64,000 nucleotides of DNA from Candidatus Heimdallarchaeota archaeon (GTDB lineage Archaea; Asgardarchaeota; Heimdallarchaeia; Heimdallarchaeales; Kariarchaeaceae), in the NCBI GenBank assembly GCA_026702845.1, contig JADCLS010000003.1, forward strand, positions 248,001-312,000, given 5' to 3'. A model generated the notes under the pieces. It saw only the letters and a program-made list of their open reading frames with translations, was not told the origin of the DNA and did no database searches. Made by a program: the position numbers and the translations under genes. Shown here piece by piece: positions 8,362 to 17,267 of the stretch. Each line of letters opens with the position of its first letter. Position 1 is the first letter of the stretch.

Positions 8362-9748
8362 GCATCATTATCTCCTTTATACTCGAATTGATATCGAATA
8401 ATATTCCTTCAAAATCTGCTTTACTTACTGATAATTCGCATTTCAGCATAGATCCATCCACAATGACATCCAATCCACGTTCTTCTACCAGTTTTTCCAT
8501 CAATTCTTTCAAATTAGGTAATTTATGATTCTTAGAAGCTCTGATACCTATTGTCATTAGATCATCAGGGCCTGGAGTGATGACTGCACAGGGGAATTCA
8601 GGTGTTACTAGCCCATGAGAGATGGCCATTGCTGCAATTTCAGAGGCATTGTACCAACTCATCTTCTTATCCCCAATCACATACCGTAATGCACTCAGCT
8701 CTATCACATCATCAGGATGATCCTGAATGAATTGATATGAATTCGCCACACTCCTTCTCTCCTCGTCAAAAATTTTGCTGAGCTGCCTGTATTGATCCGT
8801 TCGATTTCCAAGGAGCACTGAGAATGCGATACTTGATTTCTTCCGATTGATTGCATCCGTTACTGCTGCTGCAAAATCCCAGGTATTTCTAAGGATGCTG
8901 TTATCTGCCTCTTGAAGAAGAGTAATCTTCTCCTTAATGAATTCTAATCGTTCCTCTTGATATCCCTTGTGGAGTGCCAGTTGGACAATAAGGTTCGAAT
9001 TTAGGTCTTTTATTTCATCCTTTGATAAATCTACGATCCTACGTTTCTTTCCCTTGATCTGTTCTTCGATGTCACTTTTAGTAAGTAATTCTAGAGCTTT
9101 TACAGCATTCCCAGTTATTCCGGGTAAAAATGGCTTTAGACTGTAGATAAGTGATTCACTAATGGTATAGCTATCTGTACCCAGAAAGGAGAGATGCTTC
9201 TGAACTGATACTACATTTCCCTCTATGGCATCCTCCAGAATGCTCTTAGAAAGCCCTTGTAATCGTTGATATTCAAATTGACATGATGCTGCTACTAGAG
9301 GTAGATGAATAATGGATGACAAATCTGGAGCAATTGCGGAGCAGACAAAATATGCAGCTGCACTCAAAGTGCCTTTATTATTTGAGTAATTGTAGGTGGC
9401 TAGGTTTATCTCATCGATATTTGATGTGTATTCATCTAAAGCAAAATCGGTTATGGAGATGACCTTTCCCTTTATTTCGAGAGATTCCAGCTCCTCATGA
9501 GAAAATCCAATGAATATCGATAAATGTTTTCCTCTCGCAACTATTGTATCCAGCTTGTTTTCATCCAAGTTAGAAATAACACAGGGTAGCTGCAAATCAT
9601 GTAATGTTCTTGCGAAAATACTGGCTGCTATCAAAGCATCAGCTGTATCCTGATAAATTATCTGAAGCACCTGTTCATTTGCTAGAAGCAGTTCGCCAAC
9701 CCTTTCAGTATCATCTAGAAATTGAACTGAAATACTAGTATCTTCCAC
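8345..9748 (-). CDS. RecJ/Cdc45-like DHH-family protein with degenerate active site
   Basis: A 467-residue member of the archaeal RecJ-like family, which associates with GINS and MCM in the replication helicase complex. The fold order is visible: an N-terminal Rossmann-like domain, a long helical linker and a C-terminal DHHA1-like domain (GLVTPEFPCAVITPG, then IGIRASKN, then a final strand and helix). Metal-binding motifs are altered. The first motif reads IYQDTADAL where active enzymes have H-x-D-x-DG; the DHH motif position reads ITDFALDE. This suggests loss of exonuclease activity, as in eukaryotic Cdc45. It sits between rps15 and pcc1, a known archaeal linkage. Inactivity is inferred from sequence only. 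Confidence 0.75.
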   Translation of the reverse strand: MEDTSISVQFLDDTERVGELLLANEQVLQIIYQDTADALIAASIFARTLHDLQLPCVISNLDENKLDTIVARGKHLSIFIGFSHEELESLEIKGKVISITDFALDEYTSNIDEINLATYNYSNNKGTLSAAAYFVCSAIAPDLSSIIHLPLVAASCQFEYQRLQGLSKSILEDAIEGNVVSVQKHLSFLGTDSYTISESLIYSLKPFLPGITGNAVKALELLTKSDIEEQIKGKKRRIVDLSKDEIKDLNSNLIVQLALHKGYQEERLEFIKEKITLLQEADNSILRNTWDFAAAVTDAINRKKSSIAFSVLLGNRTDQYRQLSKIFDEERRSVANSYQFIQDHPDDVIELSALRYVIGDKKMSWYNASEIAAMAISHGLVTPEFPCAVITPGPDDLMTIGIRASKNHKLPNLKELMEKLVEERGLDVIVDGSMLKCELSVSKADFEGILFDINSSIKEIMMHEVQN

Positions 9749-9812
9749 AATTAGTAGTTTTATTACAAAAATTATAAACTATAGTATGAGTCTCACTGCT
9801 TTTTTACAATTA

Positions 9813-10268
9813 TTAACGTAGGAGAATGGATGCACTATCAGGTCTGTATCTCCAATCCTCTGGCAATACTCCTGCATCACGATAATATCTAGATAATCTG
9901 TAAATCTTGGATTCAATTCTTCTCAACCCATGCTTGCCAGAGAGATCCTTTTTATTCTCAGAGAGATGGTTTCTAAGATTCAGTGCTCTTCTGATAAGGT
10001 TTAATAGATCCTCAGGAGTTGCCGGTGCTACTTCATTGTTCTTCAGAATTTCAAGCAAGCTCATCCCTGTCTTTAATTTGATGGAGGGAATTCCATGCTG
10101 ATCTCTCAGAATGGTACCAATACTGGCTTGTGTATTACCCTGCTTGTATAGTTTTATCACAAGTTCAGTAATTTCATTATTATCTAATTGAATCCAACTT
10201 TGTGGTTCAGTTCTGTAAGGTCTGGTGGAACCAGATTTTCCATGTGTTCTACTGTGCATTCTTGCCAT
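9813..10268 (-). CDS. rps15: Small-subunit ribosomal protein S15 (uS15, archaeal/eukaryotic type)
   Basis: About 151 residues, the length of the archaeal and eukaryotic protein (eukaryotic S13), longer than bacterial S15. The N-terminal extension MARMHSRTHGKSGSTRP is family-typical, followed by W-x-x-L and the RNA-binding helices ending in HGLRRIESKIYRLSRYY. It binds 16S rRNA early in 30S assembly. The ATG at 10268 is chosen because the family begins MARM-HSR; an upstream in-frame ATG adds four unconserved residues. The RecJ-like and pcc1 genes follow on the same strand, probably as an operon. Confidence 0.95.
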   Translation of the reverse strand: MARMHSRTHGKSGSTRPYRTEPQSWIQLDNNEITELVIKLYKQGNTQASIGTILRDQHGIPSIKLKTGMSLLEILKNNEVAPATPEDLLNLIRRALNLRNHLSENKKDLSGKHGLRRIESKIYRLSRYYRDAGVLPEDWRYRPDSASILLR

Positions 10269-10427
10269 GGTGATATACACCTCGATGATAACTAGCTAGG
10301 ACCAGCTATCTCTAACCCATAAATTGTTTAAGTAAATAAGAAAGATTTGATATGTTACAGAATTTCCCTTGCTCTTAAATGACAGATTAATCATTAAATA
10401 TATATTTAAGCCAACAAAATCAATGAT

Positions 10428-10784
10428 ATGTCCACCTTTAAACGAGATCCATCTGCAGTAAATGCTGGATTAACATTCTTGTCCTTTGCAATCATTGGCA
10501 TTATCGTTGCAGTATATATTGTTAAGGATGAAAAGTACAGAGCACCAATAATAATTGGGTTCTTTCTGCTTGGTGCAGTGATCACAGGTATGGAACTGGC
10601 GGCTTTAGTTAAGAAGTCCAACCAGATGCCCAGTCTAAGTAAAGAAGATAAGAAAAAATTAAAGGAAAAACGAGCTGATAAGGATAGGTTAGAGCGTGAG
10701 AGAGAATTAAGAATGGCCAGATATGTGGCAGAGGTGTTTAATGAAAATATTCCTGAGGAAGAATTTGAGGAAAAAGAAGACTAA
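10428..10784 (+). CDS. Small membrane protein with charged C-terminal helix
   Basis: 118 residues with two transmembrane helices (about residues 15-32 and 40-62) followed by a highly charged helix rich in KEDKKKLKEKRADK motifs and an acidic tail. Likely both ends are cytoplasmic. A TATA-like ATTAAATATATATTTAA lies at about 10394-10410, close upstream. The stop codon overlaps the stop of the convergent nucleotidyltransferase gene (shared CTAA). I do not recognise a family. Confidence 0.65.
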   Translation: MSTFKRDPSAVNAGLTFLSFAIIGIIVAVYIVKDEKYRAPIIIGFFLLGAVITGMELAALVKKSNQMPSLSKEDKKKLKEKRADKDRLERERELRMARYVAEVFNENIPEEEFEEKED

Positions 10785-11998
10785 TCTGGCAACACATCTC
10801 TGCTAATAACATCACCGACATTAATTCTTGCCCCTCCATGAATCACAACACCTGGAAGGATACTTACCCCAATTCCAGTTTTCACATTATCTCCCATGAT
10901 TACACCTAACTTTCTTCTTCCAGTATCCTGTCTCACTTCCTTTACAGTCATCCTTATGTTATTTCCATCATGTCTCAAATTTGCTGTAATTGTTCCAGCA
11001 CCAAGGTTTGAATATTCTCCAAGAACTGAATCTCCAAGGTAGGATAGATGTGCTGCATGTGTGTCTTTGTATATGACTGAGTTTTTGATCTCACACGCAT
11101 TCCCCACTCTTGCATTCCTTCCAATATAGGTTCGTGATCTGATATAGCAGTTGGGACCAACATCTGCTCCCTCGTCAATAAAGACGGGTCCTTCAATATA
11201 TACCCCACTTCTAACTCTTGCACCTTTTCCAACATGTAATGAACCAAGAACATACACACCTTCTTCCACAGTTCCCAAATTTTCAAAAGTATGTTGGAAT
11301 TGATCCATAAAATACTCATTGGCATCTAGAATCTGCCATGGATGTCCTACATCAAACCAATTATGTTTGGTTTTTAGAACCTTAAAAGAAGTGGAGGAAA
11401 GCAATTTTTTAACCACATCAGTAATCTCTCTTTCTCCTCTTTGAGAGTCTTTTAATTCGTAAAAATGGTTTCTACTTTCACTTGGAAACTTATAGAGCCC
11501 AGCATTGATTAGAGCATTATCTTCTGCCGATGGGGGTTTCTCTATAATATCCTTGAGAATATTATCTTCTTCCTTTAGAACTCCAAAAAGCTCAGGATGA
11601 TCCACGCTTGCTCCTAGTATGGCAGATATATCCTTACATTCTACCATTTGTTTGATGGCATCAACTACCATAACATCACCATTTATGACAAGGAAGGAAC
11701 TATCCTCAATAAGAAAAGGTAAAGCACTCAATACTGCATCTCCGGTTCCTCTTGTTTGCTCTTGATGGACAAAAAGAATCCTCGAATCATCCGTCCATCT
11801 ACGAACTGCTTCCTTTATCATTTCTTCTTTGTAATTCGTTACAATTATGATTTTAGAGATTTTACTTAGTGAAAGTAACTCATCAAGTTGCCATTTGAGG
11901 ATAGGCTTTCCTGCAATCTCCAGGAGGTGTTTGGGTCTGTTTTCTGTAAGTGGTAACAATCGTGTACCTTTACCCGCAGCCAAAATTATTGCTTCCAT
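10781..11998 (-). CDS. GlmU-like sugar-1-phosphate nucleotidyltransferase with LbH domain
   Basis: A fusion of an N-terminal nucleotidyltransferase (ILAAGKGTRLLPLT-x-RPKHLL signature, residues 4-24; GDVMV metal site) and a C-terminal left-handed beta-helix of hexapeptide repeats from about residue 250. Archaeal relatives are bifunctional enzymes making UDP-GlcNAc or UDP-GalNAc from the amino-sugar phosphate. The C-terminal part contains the NLGAGT and HDGN stretch seen in the acetyltransferase half of GlmU-like enzymes. The start is set at ATG 11998 (MEAIILAAGKG), because the 13 upstream codons precede the first beta strand. The precise sugar is not decided by sequence. Confidence 0.82.
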   Translation of the reverse strand: MEAIILAAGKGTRLLPLTENRPKHLLEIAGKPILKWQLDELLSLSKISKIIIVTNYKEEMIKEAVRRWTDDSRILFVHQEQTRGTGDAVLSALPFLIEDSSFLVINGDVMVVDAIKQMVECKDISAILGASVDHPELFGVLKEEDNILKDIIEKPPSAEDNALINAGLYKFPSESRNHFYELKDSQRGEREITDVVKKLLSSTSFKVLKTKHNWFDVGHPWQILDANEYFMDQFQHTFENLGTVEEGVYVLGSLHVGKGARVRSGVYIEGPVFIDEGADVGPNCYIRSRTYIGRNARVGNACEIKNSVIYKDTHAAHLSYLGDSVLGEYSNLGAGTITANLRHDGNNIRMTVKEVRQDTGRRKLGVIMGDNVKTGIGVSILPGVVIHGGARINVGDVISRDVLPD

Positions 11999-12189
11999 AC
12001 ATCTATCACTAGCTGCTTTTTGATAACATTGTGCCATATTCCAGTGTATTAATGATGAATAATTTAGTCTGAATTATCTATTAATTCATATCTCATACGA
12101 AACTACCAGCGAACTAAATCAATTGTAATTTACTCGGTTCCATTCCTAACTTTTAAAATCGAAGTTTTTTTTTTGAGCCTTAGAAAAAA

Positions 12190-14316
12190 ATGGATGAATC
12201 AAGTACTAAAAAGAGTCCTCCATTGTTCCCAGATGCTATGCAGCTAGCGAAAGTGATAGCTCCGCTTAAATATAAGCGAGATATCGTGAGAGCAGTAGAG
12301 GAGCTGGGTGAGGTTGAACCCATTCTCGTAGATCCAAGAACAGGTATCGATCAGATTTCAGTTGAGGATAGACGAAATGAGATAGAGGGGCTCAGAACTA
12401 AACTTAATAGTTTCATGGCCGCTCTGGATCAGAAACTCATCACCAAGGGTGAGAAGATTTCTGTGGATCAATCTGAGGAGTCTGTTTTAAATTATATTCG
12501 TGATGTAACCAGCAATCAAGGTAAAAGAATTGAAGAGATCATCCAGAGGAAAGAGGCAATCGCCACGCGAATTTCTGATTTGAAGAATATTATCTCTCTG
12601 TTATCTCGGTTTCAGGAGTTAAATATTGACAGCACAATGCTGAGTGAGACTATCCATACCAAGACATTTCTAGGTACGGTATTCAACACCCAAATTCAGA
12701 GAATTCTATGGATGCTTGACGAAATTACGGATGGCAAATACTACTTCCTTGAGAAGAAAGCTTCTCAAAAAGAAGATTCTGTTATCCTCATATCAATCCT
12801 ACAGAAGGATGCCGAGGTTGTAATCGATAAGCTAAAGGGCATGAGTGTACAAGAGATCGTTGTTCCAAAGGATGTTGATCTTGATGGGCTTTCAATTTCT
12901 GATTGTATGGCCGAGATCAGTCAACTTGAGAAGGAACATAAGGATTTAGCCAATGAAACGGGTAAGATTGCAACTACAAAAGGTTATATCTTCATGGCAG
13001 CACTTGAGGTCTGTGAAATCGAGCTACAAAGAATTTCGGTTGAGCTAAAAATGCGTAGGACTGAGTCAACTTGTGTTATGTGGGCCTGGATCCCTGAGCA
13101 TCTAAAGGATAAATTCACGACCGTTTTAAACAAATCTACTGACGGTGCAGCCTCTCTGGACTATAGAAAAGGAGATTTCGATCCTGAAAATGTTCCCTCT
13201 TATGTGAAGAACTCGAAATTCATGCAACCCATGCGTGGTATTGTCAGCTCATTTGGTACCCCAGGTATTCATGAGGCAGATCCTTATCCCTTTGTCAAAT
13301 TCATTATGCCAATAATGTTTGGTATTATGTTTGCAGATGTAGGACATGGATTTATCTTCCTGTTGTTTGGTCTCTGGGCCAAAAGGAAGAAGGATAAGAT
13401 GGATAAAATTCCTGAAGGCCTTAGTGGATACATTTTTGGTGGTCCAGAATTAATTATCATCATGGGCGCAACAGCCATGCTCCTTGGCTTCCCCTTCAAC
13501 TCCTTATTCGGGGATGAAACAATACTTTGGGAAATTGGATTTCTTAGGGCATTATTTGAGAAAACTACTTGGGCATTGCTATTCAATGTAGAACATGGGT
13601 TGATAGAGAGAGACTACTTCTCTTTTCTCATCCTATCATTCTCTATTGGTGCAATTGTTATCATTATTGGTTTAGCAATTAATGTCTACCAATTGAATAA
13701 GCATCGACACAGTAATGCTGAGCTTCAAGCAGCTATGACATTATTTATTGGGTATTTCTTAATAGTCATCGGTGTTGCGATTTTCATACCTTCATACATG
13801 TATGAAGATGTCACCTTAAGCTCATTTGCATCAATTATGGTTGCTATCTTTCTTGGTTTGGGATTTGTTATCTTAATTGCCACTATGGTGATTGAGTTCA
13901 TGGCTCACAAGGTAGATGGGTTGATGTTGGCAGTTGATCATATTCTTAGCCTGATGTCCAATACATTTAGTTTTGGTCGGTTATTGGCAATGAATACAGT
14001 GCACTTTGTGTTGGCATTTCTACCATACCTGTTCTTTGATGTATTTGGGCACGTACATGTCCTCAATCATCATGTAAATCTTGGAGATGGTCACGGTTGG
14101 GCTGATGCCATCATTGGTGAAGGATTAATTGTCCCCTGGCTGATTGCAGCTCTGATTGGAACAATTATTGTTGTACCAATTGAAGGTGTATTCAGTACAT
14201 TACAGGCTCTAAGGTTGAATTGGGTCGAGTTCTTCGGGAAGTTCTTCAAGGGAACAGGTATTGAATTCAAGCCAATTAAGGCACACAGAATATATACTGT
14301 TGAGAGCAGTACCTGA
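12190..14316 (+). CDS. atpI: A/V-type ATP synthase subunit I (subunit a)
   Basis: The membrane stator that forms the ion half-channels against the K ring. 708 residues: a cytoplasmic N-terminal half (residues 1-360) with two coiled-coil strands and alpha/beta domains, then about eight membrane helices. The family signature is present: MPIMFGIMFADVGHGFIF at the start of the membrane part, and LSLMSNTFSFGRLLAMN with the essential helix arginine (SFGR). First gene of an I-C-K cluster; the next start is 11 nt after the stop. A T-rich stretch precedes the start. Confidence 0.95.
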   Translation: MDESSTKKSPPLFPDAMQLAKVIAPLKYKRDIVRAVEELGEVEPILVDPRTGIDQISVEDRRNEIEGLRTKLNSFMAALDQKLITKGEKISVDQSEESVLNYIRDVTSNQGKRIEEIIQRKEAIATRISDLKNIISLLSRFQELNIDSTMLSETIHTKTFLGTVFNTQIQRILWMLDEITDGKYYFLEKKASQKEDSVILISILQKDAEVVIDKLKGMSVQEIVVPKDVDLDGLSISDCMAEISQLEKEHKDLANETGKIATTKGYIFMAALEVCEIELQRISVELKMRRTESTCVMWAWIPEHLKDKFTTVLNKSTDGAASLDYRKGDFDPENVPSYVKNSKFMQPMRGIVSSFGTPGIHEADPYPFVKFIMPIMFGIMFADVGHGFIFLLFGLWAKRKKDKMDKIPEGLSGYIFGGPELIIIMGATAMLLGFPFNSLFGDETILWEIGFLRALFEKTTWALLFNVEHGLIERDYFSFLILSFSIGAIVIIIGLAINVYQLNKHRHSNAELQAAMTLFIGYFLIVIGVAIFIPSYMYEDVTLSSFASIMVAIFLGLGFVILIATMVIEFMAHKVDGLMLAVDHILSLMSNTFSFGRLLAMNTVHFVLAFLPYLFFDVFGHVHVLNHHVNLGDGHGWADAIIGEGLIVPWLIAALIGTIIVVPIEGVFSTLQALRLNWVEFFGKFFKGTGIEFKPIKAHRIYTVESST

Positions 14317-14326
14317 GGTTAATATT

Positions 14327-15340
14327 ATGGGATCCACAACACCATTTCTAATGGCTAAAGCACATGCAAACCATGCACGTTCCCCCAGCTGGCAGCAGAT
14401 TTCTGCCATGTTGAATTCATCTAAGATCGTAGATGTTGAAGGGATACTTGCAAACACCAGTTACGGTGATGTAATGAATATTGTGCGGCCCAGTGTGGAT
14501 CTACCAGAATTTGAAAAGGAGATGAGAAACAGCTTTGCCAAGTTACTTCATCTCTATCAAAGATCTGCACCACCGCCTATTGCTAAGCTATTAGATGCTT
14601 ATTCAATAATAATTGATGCTGAGAATATCAACCTCATCATGCAAGCCATCCTTCGAAATAATATCTCAGATGATCTGGAAAAAATCATCACACCAGTTGG
14701 TAAACTGGGAATGAGCCATTATCAGAGAATGATGAAAAGCGCGACAGTTGATATAGCATCAGATTTTATCCCATATCCTTTTGTCCGGAAAGAGGTTCAA
14801 AAAGCATTGAACCTGAGCGATGATCCGGATGAGAAGGTTTTCTATTTATCATCAGCACTAAGCCACTCATCTTTTGCCACTCTAAATGCTCTTGCTCCTA
14901 AATGGATTCGAGCTGAGATTGAACTTCTCAACCTTGAAACCATATGCCGAGCAATTAATTTAGAAATAGATGCAAAGATTTGGATGATACCAAATCGTGG
15001 AGTTGTCAATAAGAAAGCACAAACCTTGCAGTCTATGAAAACTCCACGAGAGGCAATAAACTATATACTACCTCAATTCCCAATACAAGGTCCATTGAAA
15101 ATGGCTTTAACTGCCAATGATCAAGACATTGTTGCAGTTCTTGAGGATGCGGCGTTGTCATATCTACACGCCCAACACAAACACAGGTTTTACCTGGTGA
15201 ATCGTGAGGAAACCATTCTTGATTTCTTCGCGATTAAAATGGCGGAGATCGAGGATATTTCTCGTATCCTCTTCTCCAAACTCAAAGGCATACCAGCGGA
15301 AGAGATCCGAGGCATGCTATACCCAATATATAAAAGGTGA
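14327..15340 (+). CDS. atpC: A/V-type ATP synthase subunit C (d-like, central stalk socket)
   Basis: Subunit C couples the central stalk to the K ring. 338 residues, nearly all helical, in the three-fold funnel pattern of subunit C/d, with the family's conserved Y-x-x-xx-R near the start of each helical bundle (for example NLIMQAILRN and LEDAALSYL). The start is at ATG 14327: the upstream frame overlaps atpI and has no family similarity, and GAGGT precedes this ATG. It is followed by atpK after 9 nt. Confidence 0.88.
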   Translation: MGSTTPFLMAKAHANHARSPSWQQISAMLNSSKIVDVEGILANTSYGDVMNIVRPSVDLPEFEKEMRNSFAKLLHLYQRSAPPPIAKLLDAYSIIIDAENINLIMQAILRNNISDDLEKIITPVGKLGMSHYQRMMKSATVDIASDFIPYPFVRKEVQKALNLSDDPDEKVFYLSSALSHSSFATLNALAPKWIRAEIELLNLETICRAINLEIDAKIWMIPNRGVVNKKAQTLQSMKTPREAINYILPQFPIQGPLKMALTANDQDIVAVLEDAALSYLHAQHKHRFYLVNREETILDFFAIKMAEIEDISRILFSKLKGIPAEEIRGMLYPIYKR

Positions 15341-15349
15341 AAACAAAAA

Positions 15350-15706
15350 ATGAAACTATCAAAGAAATTTATGTTAACAACAAGCATTGCAGCCTCAATT
15401 GCTGCATTTGCATTGCTAATGACAGCCAAAGCACTCGGTCTCTCACAGGACGAGACAACTACCACTACTGACGGTATGGGTATCGATGCAAAAGGAGCAT
15501 CCTTCATCGGTGCAGGTCTAGCAGTAGGTCTAGCCGGTCTTGGTTCATCCATAGGTATGGGTTCCGCCGGTGCAGCAGCTATAGGTGCAATCTCCGAAGA
15601 CAAATCTCTCTTCGGTAATGCACTTGTTTTCGTCGTACTCATTGAGGCAGTAGCTATCTACGGACTTCTTGTCGCATTGCTGCTCATCTTTGCTTCCGGT
15701 GTTTAA
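15350..15706 (+). CDS. atpK: A/V-type ATP synthase subunit K (c-ring proteolipid)
   Basis: 118 residues: an N-terminal hydrophobic segment (about 8-30), a short Thr/Asp-rich linker (DETTTTTDG), and one c-type hairpin. The hairpin has a Gly-rich first helix (GAGLAVGLAGLGSS) and a second helix carrying the ion-binding glutamate in VVLIEAVAIYG. The first helix lacks the glutamine usually seen in sodium-binding archaeal rings, so proton coupling seems more likely; this is an inference. Single-hairpin subunits with a leader segment are known in archaea. The remaining subunits (F, A, B, D) are outside the window. Confidence 0.92.
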   Translation: MKLSKKFMLTTSIAASIAAFALLMTAKALGLSQDETTTTTDGMGIDAKGASFIGAGLAVGLAGLGSSIGMGSAGAAAIGAISEDKSLFGNALVFVVLIEAVAIYGLLVALLLIFASGV

Positions 15707-15813
15707 GGCTTAATAGCAACTATTTGTAAAATCGATAATTATCAATACTAAACTAAAAAATAATAAACTAAAATAATACTAGCCTTTATAGTCTAATATT
15801 CGAACTTCAAATT

Positions 15814-16170
15814 ATGAGTGAAATCCAAAAATCACAAACCATAGAACTCAGTAGTTTAAATGATCTGATCCGACTTATTATTTCTAATTCTGCTCAAAGA
15901 GGGGGTTTTCTCTATCTGGGAGTTAAGGATGATAGAAATGTGTTTTATATAAGTCATATTGTCCCTAGCTGGTATGAGTTGAAGGGATTACCAATTGTTC
16001 TATATGCTTTTAGTGAATCATATCCACCCGAGAATTTTATTGCCTATACTCGTCCCTCATCAACTGATAAAGAACAATGGGAATTTGTGGATTTAGTTAA
16101 TGAGAATGATACAAAGACAATGTATATTCCAATAGTAAAAGTGAAAGAAATTCCTGATTTTACTATCTAA
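15814..16170 (+). CDS. Small alpha/beta protein of unknown function
   Basis: 118 residues, soluble, beginning with a helix and followed by alternating strands (GGFLYLGVKDDRNVFYISHIV, etc. split over residues 30-50). No metal-binding cluster or membrane segment. A TATA-like ATAATACTA lies upstream. Its stop codon overlaps the stop of the convergent membrane-protein gene (CTAA). The length and codon use resemble neighbouring real genes, but I do not recognise the family. Confidence 0.6.
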   Translation: MSEIQKSQTIELSSLNDLIRLIISNSAQRGGFLYLGVKDDRNVFYISHIVPSWYELKGLPIVLYAFSESYPPENFIAYTRPSSTDKEQWEFVDLVNENDTKTMYIPIVKVKEIPDFTI

Positions 16171-17195
16171 AATAATTCTGGATCATCAGCATATTTGTAA
16201 CTAATTGAGAATAAAGCAAAGAATAACAATCCAGAGATGATGATTACAAGCGATTGAATGAAACTTACAGGAATAATGCTTCCCAAGAATTGCACCAGCA
16301 TATTCACCAGTGAGAAAACAATTACCATGATGATTCCCCTTGCTGAATTCGATTCGGTATTTAGATCATGCATACGTCTCATAATCATCTCGAAAAATGC
16401 AGCTCCTACAGCAAAGTAGTTGACATAGTTGACAAATTCCTGTCCTCCATTAAAATAGAGTAGACAGAGTACTGCCATAAACACTGCCTTCATGACAAGA
16501 ACAAATCCTTCTGGTATGGCTTCATACTTGTTGTATTTAGCCCTGCCTTCAAAGAAGAAGAGGAGTAGATTACCCAGAGATATTGAAATAGCTAGACATA
16601 AACCTATCCCAAAAATGGTACTAATGTAATGCGACCATGCAACTAGAATCTTCGCTATCAGATCCAGATAATTGGTATAAAATGCAAACACGATCAATCC
16701 GGGGTAAAAAGAAAGGATCAGAGAGGGAATAATCCATGATAATTTAGAAATCTTGCCTATGAGAAGTTTCCTCATCATCATTCTCATCGCCACAAATATC
16801 CCAATCAAAGTGATTAGTGGGCTACCAAAGGGTAGGACAAAGAAAATTAGTGTAAAAGCTGCGTTTAGACCATAGAATATTTTCTGATCGATACGAACTT
16901 TTCCCAGTGCCCTACCCATTAGTGAATAAGCATCTGCAATTCTTGTTGCCCTAAGAATACTAACCAATAGCCAGGGAAAGGAGAAGAAGATGGGAATACC
17001 AAAGTTAGCAAGGAAGACCACCATCCATTCCGGGAGCACCGGACGTAACCATTCCTGTCTTGAAAGTAGAATATCAAAGAACAGCAGAATATCCTCATGC
17101 CACTTAATTGTGAAGTAGATGAAATATATCGGGATCGCCACAATTTGGAGTAATACTATTAATCGATTGAGCATTAACTCTCCGTCGTCACTCAT
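16167..17195 (-). CDS. Polytopic membrane protein of unknown function
   Basis: 342 residues with about eight or nine hydrophobic helices spread over the whole length, separated by short loops with Arg/Lys clusters (for example GRAKYNKYEAIPEG and MRRMHDLNTE). No transporter or enzyme motif is recognisable. Between the thermosome gene and a small unknown gene, it has no informative neighbours. Confidence 0.65.
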   Translation of the reverse strand: MSDDGELMLNRLIVLLQIVAIPIYFIYFTIKWHEDILLFFDILLSRQEWLRPVLPEWMVVFLANFGIPIFFSFPWLLVSILRATRIADAYSLMGRALGKVRIDQKIFYGLNAAFTLIFFVLPFGSPLITLIGIFVAMRMMMRKLLIGKISKLSWIIPSLILSFYPGLIVFAFYTNYLDLIAKILVAWSHYISTIFGIGLCLAISISLGNLLLFFFEGRAKYNKYEAIPEGFVLVMKAVFMAVLCLLYFNGGQEFVNYVNYFAVGAAFFEMIMRRMHDLNTESNSARGIIMVIVFSLVNMLVQFLGSIIPVSFIQSLVIIISGLLFFALFSISYKYADDPELF

Positions 17196-17267
17196 AGTAT
17201 AGATGGGAATAATTACCTAATTAATTACTTCTCTTCTCAGTTAAGATTTTGATATGATTTGTTTATC

